The position numbers and the translations under genes are program-made. DNA of 64,000 nucleotides from Zoroaster sp. YZ-2022 (lineage: Eukaryota; Echinodermata; Asteroidea; Forcipulatida; Zoroasteridae): NCBI GenBank assembly GCA_029582265.1, contig CM055816.1, forward strand, positions 82,516,472 to 82,580,471, in the 5' to 3' direction. The notes below the pieces were generated by a model that saw only the letters and a list, made by a program, of their open reading frames with translations, searched no databases and had not been told where the DNA came from. Shown one piece after another: positions 10,952 through 21,387 of the stretch; position 1 is the first letter of the stretch, and every line of letters starts with the position of its first letter.

Positions 10952-13134
10952 TTATTCTTCATTACACATCACAGCATTGAGAAACACAAGTTCTGCTTTC
11001 TTTTTTAAGAGTTCCCATGGCTCTGGATCAAACTTTACAGGGATAGCTTTTATGCCTTTATGCGTGTATACAACTAAGTCACACAAATTCATTCGTGTCA
11101 CACCCAACTGAAATTGTATTTGGCTGTACCAACTAGAAGACTTCTTCAGCTGTAACTGTCCATTTACAGCCTTCAAGTGGTAGGCTGGGTCCTTTGTTGG
11201 GATGTCTTACATCAATGTCTCTGTGCTTAAATGAACACTTGATCTCAAGTAGTTTTCTCCATGGCATGTACAGCTTACAATACCATCTGGCGATGCGCCC
11301 ATAAATGGCATGTTATCATCCAACACAAGTCCACAGGTGTTTACTTTAAAGTTCTTGTGTGATTTCATTTCATCTACTACATAAAGTTGCCTTGCTACAT
11401 GTTCGTTTTCTTTTCCAAACTCTGTAGAACTGGACTGAAAGGGCTTGCTTGTGCCCATGATTTTATCAACTAGTGTGCGGCAGTTATGAACGTCTCTCAC
11501 AGATCGAATTGAATCTGCCAAGCTTGCTGTGATACGCCCCTTTCTGGCAGCTAACCACGCTGGGTCTGATTGGTCTAAATTTCTCAGAATGTCTATTTGT
11601 TGTTTGGAAGTGTTCTGTCTGAGGTAGTCAATGAAGGATACATTGTCAGTTGAGCTGGCCTGGTACTTGGCATGAAGGTCTGATACTGATGGCACAAGGG
11701 CCTTGACAGGGGGTGGTGGCTCCTGAACTAGTTTCAAATAAAGTGCTCCTGGGTGGAAGTCTTCACAAACCTGAAGAGATAAAGGTTGTATGCAAATTGT
11801 TGTTTATTTATTTATTAATATGTATATATATATTTTTTTAATTACATTCCATGTGCACACACACTTTACATGTATATGAAGACAAGAATTGTACAAACAA
11901 GCTGTAAAAACTGATTCAAATTTGTTATGCATTCCCATCTCTTCTGTTTACAATACCATGCACTAGACTCATCTACAAGCACCATAAATTACTTTCACGA
12001 GAAGTAAATTTACAGTACTTAAAATAAATTGCATGGAAAGCTGCCAGTATCATTGATCAAACAAGTGCAGAGCTGGTTTGCATTTTGAAATGAAATTAGT
12101 AATAATTTTTATCTGGTTCTGCTATGACTTACCTTTTTCACATGTTCCTGAATGTTCAAAATGCATGAGTTGGTAACATTACTCAACGGCTTGTAGTGCT
12201 TGGGAAGTGGGCCTGGTTTTCTGGGTGTTTTTCTTTCTGCACGATAGTCCAAGTCCTCTACTTTCACTGGCAAGGAAGCTTTTCGTGGTTTGGTCCATGT
12301 ACATGGCTCATCAGTCCCAACAGCAGTTCCCTTGTCAGTGTTCCTTTCGAAGTAATCGGCCAGTGCAAAAAGAACAGCCACGGCATGTTTGCATGAACCA
12401 TCATCGCTGAAAGAAAACAAAAATACAAAGTTACAGTAGTATCCAGTGCTAGGCAACTAAAGAAAATGTCTCAGCTTCCTGTCCAGTGCTTGTTTAGGGC
12501 CTAAGTTAAGCATTAATTAACATTGATGAAAAATAGAAAGAAAACTACGCAGCTACACAACCACATCCAGCTGATTTGATTCCACAGTTGACTGAAAGTA
12601 AACCCACGTCTGATACCGTTGAGCTGTTTGCCTCTGCTCTGGCTTCACTGACGCTTTGATGTAAACATGGTTCGAGTGGTTGGAGATTTTACCAAGTAAG
12701 ACGTCTTCTACATGGCTATCCCTAAACATTAGGTAGCCGTCGTCGTTTCTATAGTTGGACAGTCTCTCTGGTGTCCACTCACAATGCTTAACTAGATAAG
12801 CAAAGACATCGCCAAGTGAAATCTGCGGTGCGCCACGGAGATCAGTTGTGTGAGACACTTTGAGTCCATCCAAGTCTACAGTGTTTCCATCGTCGCCAAC
12901 AACTCGTTTTCTTTTCCTTTCTGATTCATCATGGTCGCAAGTTTCCAAAACCTCGTATTTATCCTTCCCCCTTTCTGCTAAAAACACCAACTCCTCCTTT
13001 TTCTTTTCAGAGCAAGGGATACCACGAGCCGTAAGAAACTTTTTCAATTCGTCAACGCACATTCGCTTGATCTTTTTACTACATGTACTACTACTAGTAC
13101 TACTACTACTAGTACTAGCATGACTACCCGCCAT
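10952..13134 (-). pseudogene. SAP-like / SWIM zinc finger / YqaJ (lambda-exonuclease-like) protein, frameshifted
   Basis: Exon 1 (13134 to about 12557) starts MAGSHAS, has a Ser/Thr run over a CTA microsatellite, a SAP-like helix pair (MCVDELKKFLTARGIP) and a lead-in typical of SWIM proteins. Exon 2 (12406-12133) carries the CxH half of SWIM (DDGSCKHAVAVLFALAD). Exon 3 (11770-10952) carries the YqaJ nuclease: WLAARKGRITAS, FGKENEHVA, GASPDG with a catalytic Asp, then LLEIKC with the Glu and Lys. LLEIKC sits in a shifted frame between about 11265 and 11185; two opposite one-base slips then restore the original frame. The CxC half of SWIM (Cys-Ser-Cys, 12549-12557) also falls out of frame at the end of exon 1. 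The stop TAA lies inside an AATAAA signal. Such SWIM-YqaJ genes are common in invertebrates, often with transposons. Exonuclease or recombination function is family inference. Confidence 0.82.
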
Positions 13135-13808
13135 TTTGGAATTAATGTTGTCGACCGAAAGTCAGAAATTAGCCTCTCCCTGCTGACCGCTTGAGGGCGC
13201 ACCGCATTGTGAATCGCCCGAATTAACCGCACATAGAAAATGCACTAGTAAACCCTTCACGTTTGGAAATCTATATTTAGCCCATTCGTTGACATCGTCC
13301 CAAGAACAGTCACAGAAACAAAATTTAGTTATAGTAGAATCATTCCCATTGGTTAGATTGTCTGATTTCAGAAAATTACCCACAGTACCCATCCAATCCA
13401 AAATGCTGTCAAATCTCTAATCGGGAAAACAGGTCTTGAATAATGATGAGCTAGTGCGGACGAAACCATTATTTGGAGTAGGGTAAACCGGTATACATAG
13501 TTTTATAAAAAACAAACACTCGTTAGAACAAAAAGCCGGAGGATTATATACATTGTTACAAACTGAATTTGTGGTTATATTTAACTCAAGTGTAATTCTA
13601 CATTAAAAGTTTTGATTGAAACTCAAAAATAATTGGGGTACATGTATCCACCACATGCACAAACTCACCCAGCACACACAGCAGCAATAATGCAGGCAGC
13701 ATGCGCAGAAGCCACACGGACGTACGTCGCGCAATGTAATTTACATATTATAGCGCCCTCGCGCAGACAGCACAAACGGAAAAATGAAACAACTTCTCCA
13801 TATGGGAG
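13135..13808. other. Spacer upstream of the SWIM-YqaJ gene
   Basis: A minus-strand open frame (13162-13401) contains CFCDCSWDDVNEWAKY but has no recognised domain or splice support. The rest is non-coding. The start context of the downstream gene is AAAATGGCG. Confidence 0.4.
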
Positions 13809-14812
13809 CTAAGTTCTTGTGTTGATTGTTGCAGTACAAGTAGTAGATGTTGCAGGGGCGTCTGAACATGACAAATTCACCAAACCTTGTGCTGCTTCAG
13901 ATCTAGCACTCGCATCTTTTCTCCTCTTTTTGGAATCTCTCCTCCTAAGGTAAGTTTGAAGTACTTGTCGTTTCTTGGGAGAAGTCAAACAGTCGAACAC
14001 TGATGGTGTGTAGTCTGGTGACAACGGATCATCGCTCTTAGCTCCTAGAATAAACATACAATATAAGACATAAATATGCAGGAATAAGTTAAGCGTTTAT
14101 GGATTGGATAGTGTATTTGTAGCATCTATTTTTGACACGGACTGAACTGTTTTCTCAAGTCTACGATTTAACTTATAACAAATTCAAAACCCTAATTTTA
14201 ACCTTTTTTCCCTAAATGACAGTTGTTAGTTTTGCGTCAACCTCTCTCAATAAGATCGATGAGAGAGAGAAATGTTTCATTATTCACCATTCATTATTTT
14301 TGTTACATTGCCAAATGCAAGTCTTTCCCAATGTTCTCCATCCATTTTTGTCTCTTTTTTGAGCTTGCAAAAGAGTCCATGCGCATGACACACTTCACTG
14401 TATTACTAGTATTAGTAAGAGGACTAGCATTAGTTGCTGTCCAATTCAATCAACTGATGATGAGTGAAATTCACACTTTCACTAGTTTAATTGTATGAAA
14501 AACTGTTTTTATGTTTTGTAATTGTAGGCACTGCTTTTAATATAATAACTAAATGACGATATCCATGCTGGGCCAAAATGCAGGCACTAACGAGAAACTA
14601 TTATAAGTATTTATGATACATGCGTAGTCCTACAGAGTTGTTTTTGGCTTTCAGCTAACTTTGTTTAGGGCCTAGGTTATGAAATGGAGAAAGGAAAGAT
14701 ACGTACGGGTTTGCATTCCTACCTGAGATGAAATGATCACTGCATACACGCTGGCTGCCAATCCAATGGTTTCTTCAGCGCCGCAGTCCATGTTGCTCTC
14801 CGTTCGGGATCG
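13809..14812 (-). pseudogene. THAP-domain protein, degenerate (two exons)
   Basis: The minus-strand exon 14812-14723 encodes DPERRATWTAALKKPLDWQP, typical of the middle of a THAP zinc finger. After a frame slip it encodes VCSDHFIS, the Cys-x2-His half of the C2CH motif, and ends at CTCAG/GTAGGA. The next exon (14044-13809) starts after CTAG and continues in phase as GAKSDDPLSPDYTPSVF, the THAP C-terminal box, then a basic stretch (RRRDSKKRRK) and SEAAQGLVNLS, as in THAP transposases of ISL2EU type. No DDE part follows. A cysteine-bearing frame at 15040-15255 (NCTSYDRENEWNSRCMTC) ending at GTAAGT may be the missing first exon. The frame slip implies decay or error. The domain binds DNA in a sequence-specific way. 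Confidence 0.68.
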
Positions 14813-15524
14813 CTTAGCTAGGATGATCCTATCGTTATGTTTTCACATAAGCGCTAGGATAAAGAATGTACAAAAAAACGTAGATGCATGTTTTACGTGC
14901 ATATTTTACGAAGAAATAAACACATTGCACTGTAATACCTTAAATCTATCATGTCTATGAATCTACTATGAATCTATACTGTATTGTTATTAATATTATG
15001 TGTATGCCTTTGATTATAAAAAATATTGTAACTTACACTGTGTTTTTGACCAATTCTTGCCTTGTTTTGATCTCTGCGGTTCGATTCTGTCCGCACAATG
15101 TGATCACATGTCATACACCTACTGTTCCATTCGTTTTCACGGTCATAGCTCGTGCAATTACTGGAGCCGAGCAGAGCCGTATATTGGGCCGGCTCTGGAG
15201 CGGAGCGGCAAACAGCGCCCCCGCCCGACTCAATGTGTTGATTCGTGTTGTGCAATAGAAACCCACGGCTGTTTCAGTTTTATTCAATATGTTCAATGGC
15301 AGAAATGCGCTATTCAATTGATGGAATTAAAATTTCCATTGGAACCATTATCATTTGTCTTTCCACATATGGTCCTTTGCATTGTCATGTACAATTATCA
15401 GATGATTCCATTAACAATTTCAACACGAATTTTCAATTTCAATACATGCACCTGAAAAAGTAAGTCAATTCATGTAAACTAAAACAGAGGTCTGAATATT
15501 GTGCACTTGATTATTATAGCCTAC

Positions 15525-18500
15525 CTGATCCAGTACTTGCCGCCCCAGGTGCGCTGAGAAGACTTGCAGTTGGCTGAAAGTAAATGCACCAGAGCAGTTG
15601 TCACACCAAAATTTGAGAAAATCATATGTTCTATAAATGTTACAATTAAGCTTAGTTAAGCTTAATTACGCTTAAATTTAAGCTTAAATTTACCAAATTA
15701 ATATTTTTCAGACAGGACCAAACCTGTTTATTCACTCATGGTAAAGTAATAATTGCTAGCCTACACCTCGACAAAAATAGAACACTCCATGGATCACTTT
15801 GGGAGGCATTCAATGTTTTAAGCTGATGAATTAGGAAAGCCACGCACTCAACTTGCAAACCATGAACTCCATTAAACTTGTGTTTCTTAACTGTATGTGA
15901 ATTCCATATTATTGTTTTGAATTAATTTCCAATCATTTCTCTTTTACTCTTAATTTTAAATGCTGTTCAGTAAATTTGTTAGTATGGTGCTTTATAAACC
16001 CAACTATTATTTATTATCATCAATAGATATTTTGGATTAGGAAGCATGTCCTTCCATTAACTGTAACCAGTTCATAGTTTTACAAAAACCCCAACTCTCC
16101 CAAAATTTATACCAACGTTTTGCTGGATTCAGGATGGTTCCAAGTAAGAAAGCCACTTGCGACATCTGGTGACATCTTACTTTAAAAATATGATTTCATC
16201 TTTAGTGTAACATGGTAATAATTTGTTAATATTTTGTATACTTTGGATATGCACATGCATGTTACAGTCATTATTACAATTTGGATAACTTACATGGGCA
16301 GGTGCTTTCTTGTCTCTGCTGGACCTCGACACAAGCTTCCTCCCAAGAATCAAATACTATTTGAAAAAAATACGAAGATGTGGGATGTTTTTTGAAATTT
16401 TCCTTAACAAACTACATAATTTGTAATACAATAACGCAGGCAAAAAGTACAATTATACTGGAAAACATAATGTTGAAGTCATTTTGTCATTCGTATGACA
16501 TGTTGTCTGGGCTCAGTTTATGTGATAAATACAGAAATGTCAAGTTTTATCTTCAAGCAAACTTGAATCCTCTATGCAGACTGGTCAAGCGGCTCGCAAC
16601 AGCATTTTGTTGGACTGTTTAGTGTTTTAAAAGAAACTAAAGTTTTGGAGTGTTAAAAATGTTGCACTTATATTACCACAATATTACCAAGAATGAAAAG
16701 CCTGGGAAAGTTTGCGTGCATGAGTATAGTTAACTTGAGAGACATCTAGCTCCGGAGATTGGTTCCTCTAGCAAGATTATCTATTCTTACACACATGTAG
16801 TGTGACTGACATGTTTGCAACAGTATAGAGATGAGTGCCCAAACGTGCTCTTGAATAAGGAATGGTTTTAAAATTACCAGAGTCCCCAACAATGAAACCT
16901 TGTGTCCACGTCTCCTACATGCAGGAAGCTGTCAATGTCAACTTTATTTAATGTGATTACATCGAAAATTAAGACCATAAACTGTAAATTGAAGTGATTA
17001 GGGAGCAATTCCATATTTGACAGTATGAAGGTATACGGTTTATATATTTTTTTATCTCTATTGACTGATAGGCACCCCCCAAAAAAACACCAAAAAGTGA
17101 AAAACAAAACAAAACACACACTGATTTAGTTTTGTTTACTTCTGTACATACATGCATGTATGGTTCATTAAAGGGGGCACTTCCTCTCTTCTGTGGAACA
17201 TTGATCAACAACAATTCTAAGCTTATTTTATTTACAACAATTGTAAGCTTATTTTGTTTACAACAAATTAATCATACTGATAATCCCTTCACAAAGCAGA
17301 CAGGAATCCACACAATTAAACGTACCTTTGAAAACGTCAATGGGGTCATTAATTCCCTCAAATTTATCTTTTGATACAGCCTCAGACATGATGTCTTGAG
17401 CATGTGTAAGAGGGGATGGTTCGCTGCCACCACCAGTTTGCACAACCTGCCCCTTACGTTTGGTGACTGCAAACAAACAATAAAATATGCATAGATAATG
17501 AATGATGCAGCAATGCCCCCTCCCTATCCTCCAATCCACACGTAAGCATGATAAGTCTAAGTTATACTGTATAGTATACAATCATTTACACAAGCAGTGA
17601 ACAGTTTGTGTGATATCATCACTGCACGTACATAACTGTCGTGTCAATAGTCATTGGACACGCATTAAATAGTCTGCAGTAACAAATAGCCACTATTTTT
17701 TTAATGGATGACAGGGTGTGCCTAGGTAGTATCACATTAAGCTATAGAGGGCAGTCTCCAAGATATGCATTTTAAAACCAAAATGTGTGACCCACTTCTA
17801 ATTTTACAGTAAAACTTAAGACCTTTGATCAAGATGCATTTCACTTAGTGAAATGATTCAATAAATAAGAACACCAACTACTTAGTTATCTAAAATCCAT
17901 AACAGTATCACTTTTTCAATGCGCACATTTTTGTTAGAGGACCCCAAAATTTCAAATTTTAGGAAAATCTTGCCAGAGAGGTATCTGAATATGTGGTGTA
18001 TGTGGTCACAACTTTTTGCCCATTTTGTATTTGAATTTAAGGGGAATTTTCCGAACACGAAAACTCTCATAACATCGCTTTGCATCACCCTAGAGGTGGT
18101 TGACCCCTCATTGTAAAGCATGTTTAAAGCACTTTCAGATAAAAGAAACATGGGTGAGATTAGTACAACTTGAAATTTTCATGAACCTGCCTACCTATAC
18201 GATCCTTTCAATTATAAGAACTTGGACTCGGAGACTACAAACAGTGAAAAGTGTTATCTTTTTAAGGTGGAAACTGCACGCAGTGAAAATCGAAATATTT
18301 AAATTATTAATAATTACAATAACTGATTTAATGTGAGCAGGCCTAGCTGCACTGTAAAAACGTTGGGCAGCACGGGGTTGGGTAAGGTTATTTCTCCCAG
18401 AATTGGTCAGTATTTACCACAACTGTTCACTTTCTGAATGAGCGCCTAACAAGCAGCCACTCATAACAGCTCTCCAGTTTTTGTGCTAAGTAAGTGTTTT

Positions 18501-19989
18501 GTAGCTCCAAGTTTGTCTTCATTTTTATACTAGTGGATTTCTTATTACACCTGGAATCTACTGGACGCTTTATGTGAGTAGTGGTACATTTCTTTTCTTA
18601 TAATAAGTGAAAAAACTGGTATTTTGTCTGTCTCTGCTGTAAGATTTTACTGTGTAGTGGTACACATATTGTATCTTCATTTTATTTGTGCAGTCAACTC
18701 TGACTTGTGATTAGACAATGGAGGTCTACATTCTGTTTATTCTACTCCTGCTATCCGGACCATTGTGTCTTAATGACTCATCTTTAGAATGTGGCTACAG
18801 CATGCAAACTTCAGCTTGTACACTAGATAAACAATAACCAATCCGCCATCTTAAATATTTGAGCTGTCTTAATTTCTGGTGACATAAACCCAAACCCTGG
18901 ACCTGAAACACTGAACAACACACCCACAAACTCCACTCAGCTGTATAAAAATTTCCTACAGCCGCAATGAACTACTCAATCTTTGCAATGCTCCACGTAC
19001 TGCTCCACGCAGCTTTATCTTATTCAGCATTGAGTCAATTGAACTGTCTTGGAATACTTGCCAATCAACTCCAAACATACCGCCGCACACATAGAGGTAA
19101 AACAGCTGGGCGCCGTAGAATGGACAGACTTACCTTGTTGTTGTTGTTGTAAACAGTGTAGGCGGGCTAGTACATGTACTTACTTGCACTGACCATATTC
19201 CTCTGTCGATCTCTGCACTGGTCGACATTCTTGATATTTCCTCCTGCAACACTTGGAATAGCACACGATAAAGGAAAAAAAATGAAACATGACCACTAAA
19301 CTAAACCAATTTAGAGTAATTTCAAATTTGGGCATGTTGGGTGTTCCCGAATACAGCCATTCGATCGCGGGAACACATTATTTAGCAAAGAAACTTCCCG
19401 TGGCAATTTTGGAGCTCTCAAATTGCTGTGACGAAAATCCTAGAAATCATGAAAGTGCATAGGTCAACTTTGGGCGCCCTCAATAGGTACCACCGGGAAT
19501 TTGATGTCAATACCGGCCGGCCGGCCCAGCCCCGGCCTCGCGCACCGCCGTATAGTATCAACTAGTTCGTGCAGTAGTATCGATAAAAAATTGTTTGGCC
19601 CTCCCCGGGCCGGCGTCGGTTCTCCGTATTAACTGAAAACATGGAGCAAAGAATGTGAAAATAACGTCCCATTATAACATGATTATACTAGTACAAGTAG
19701 TAGATTTTAGAGAGTAGGCCTAATTCATTTTATATGATTGATTTAGTTTAATTACTGCAGTCCAGTGAAACATACTTCTAATCTCAATACTAGCACAACA
19801 AAATTCTTATGAATTCACGCAACCCCGGACTCGCTCCCATGCAGCCTTCTTCTCCCTTTTTGTTATTGTTGTGCCCCTTAGAGGCGCCTCGATTATCCCC
19901 TTTTCTAATTCTAGATACGCCGTTGCAAGAGCTACATCCATGTCACTGCTGAAGGGTGTCGCCTTTCTGTTTTTTGTCTGTTTTGTCAC
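15525..19989 (-). CDS. Myb/SANT-like DNA-binding protein (NAIF1/Harbinger-partner type)
   Basis: Five minus-strand exons are proposed: 19989 to about 19816, 19243-19184, 17466-17326, 16356-16294, 15573-15525. Exon 1 starts MTKQTKNRKATPFSSD and has the Myb/SANT-like pattern ITKREKKAAWERVRGCV. Exon 2 gives NIKNVDQCRDRQRNMVSA. Exon 3 continues in phase with TKRKGQVVQTGGG, where the TGGG tail is a hallmark of this group, then DKFEGINDPIDVFK. Exon 4 gives VFDSWEEACVEVQQRQEST. Exons 2 to 4 are phase 1 at both ends, and exon 5 enters in phase 1. The exon 1 donor is weak (GG/GTTGCG), and exon 5 has no clear partner and would stop soon, so the end is unsure. Similar proteins act as DNA-binding partners of Harbinger-type transposases, a family statement that is not tested here. 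Confidence 0.62.
18720..19153 (+). pseudogene. CR1/L2-like LINE 5' fragment with 2A-like motif
   Basis: An ATG at 18718 opens a hydrophobic, signal-like frame (MEVYILFILLLLSGP) that stops at TAA. Downstream, near 18870-18914, lies ISGDINPNPGP, the 2A-like ribosome-skipping motif that opens ORF2 of many CR1/L2-type LINEs. This is followed by remnants NELLNL and, in another frame, RRTHRGKTAGRRR, a typical spacer before the endonuclease. Several frame changes and stops show decay. The fragment ends at a GTT microsatellite. It sits in the intron between exons 2 and 3 of the minus-strand Myb/SANT gene. Confidence 0.7.
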
Positions 19990-20116
19990 TCATTTTGTCA
20001 CTCACGGCAGCGCACGGATATGGATACGAATAGCAGACGACATCCACTTTTTCACCTTTCGCTTACGCATGCGCATATGGCATGACATTTCTTGCTTAAC
20101 GTAGTAATAAAAAATG

Positions 20117-20212
20117 TTGGCCGTGAAATACGTTTACCGTAAGCAAATATTTTCTGCTATAGTAAGCGGCGATTCTTCGCTTACAGTAACGCGTTCCATG
20201 AAATTGGCCCGT
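20117..20212. mobile_element. Small MITE (CAATTTCATGGCGCTGCTTAC family), diverged
   Basis: The right end reads TTACAGTAACGCGTTCCATG followed by AAATTGGCCC, the inverse of the left end of the element at 22237. The left end is a degenerate inverted match (GGCCGTGAAATACGTTTACC). Confidence 0.5.
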
Positions 20213-21139
20213 GTTGTACAGCGGCAGTGTGGCTTCAGGCCAGGGCTGGCCGGGGCATGACAGGCCACCGCACCAAATCCGATGACAAACGGTGTGCGCA
20301 TGCGCGAGTCCCAGCGCTTAGAGTGTGCCCTCTACTGCTGAAATGCAGTCAAGCATACGTAATGCATGAACAGTGTCGGTTAGGGTTTCGGCCAATGAAA
20401 ATAGTTATTATAAATACAATTTAATGAATATTGATATAAATTTTACATTTATTTAAATATTAATACTCTATCGAATATGCTGATACCAGTTTAACCGTAC
20501 TGACACAAACGGTGGGGACAAAACTGGCTCCCGCAAGTAGACGTGTGCAGTATTTTCACAAAATGTTGGCGAGGCATTGTGATGAATTTACGGATAGATC
20601 TATGTCCCCACAAACACAGTAAGTTATTCCATGACAAAATGTACTGTCAATGTAATGAGAAACACCTGAAGAATGGATTAACACAAGAGGTGAGTGGGCA
20701 AACCCCGTAAATAGCTCGGTGTGATTTTTTGAAAACGGCTCCATTACTACTACTACTACTACTAATAATAAAGATTTTTAGCGCGCACATATCCACCCTG
20801 CTGGGCGCTCAAGGCGCGGAAACAAAGAAAAAACATTAATACAAACAATATACAATGATAGCATAGGGAAACAAATTACTGCCCGAATTAAGCGGGCAAA
20901 CACATGACAATGTAATAATTGGGGCTTTGTTCCGCCCACATGGGTGGGTTTGGGTCGGGATTTTCCATTTTTTTTTAAAGAATTACCTGCGTCATTTTGT
21001 TTCATCTGATCATGCCAAATATTATAATATGCAAATATTTAAAAATACACATGTAGCCCTAAACTAGGTGCAATGAGGCTTAACAAACATTTACACTATA
21101 GCAGGTCAGATCATAGACTAGAGCAAGGGGTTAGATATA
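20213..21139. other. Non-coding stretch with a short ACT microsatellite
   Basis: An ACT/AAT run lies at 20743-20770. Otherwise there is no gene that I can support. Confidence 0.5.
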
Positions 21140-21173
21140 CATGGAGGTGTACATTCACATGTACACCTCCATG
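21140..21173. repeat. Perfect 15-bp palindrome with 4-base loop
   Basis: CATGGAGGTGTACAT, then TCAC, then ATGTACACCTCCATG. TGTACATG-rich sequence follows to 21225. Confidence 0.85.
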
Positions 21174-21387
21174 TATTGTACATGTACATTGTACATTATA
21201 TATTCTACATTGTACATGTAAAGAAATGACATTGTCATGATTGTGTTGTGCCTGTGACTATTTCACTGTTTTCAGAACATTTTAAAACAATCATTCATTA
21301 CATCATGAAACTGGGTCACAATGATACAATGTTTTTACTTACGACTGGACTTAGGCCTAGCTATTATCCTCCATGGTTGGACAGACT

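Noticed and set aside
15525..15573. Joining this exon directly to the THAP exon at 14044
   Set aside because: The alternative frame would join in phase, but it needs less protein-like frames in the preceding exons. The 14812-14723 exon gives a proper THAP CSDHF join instead.
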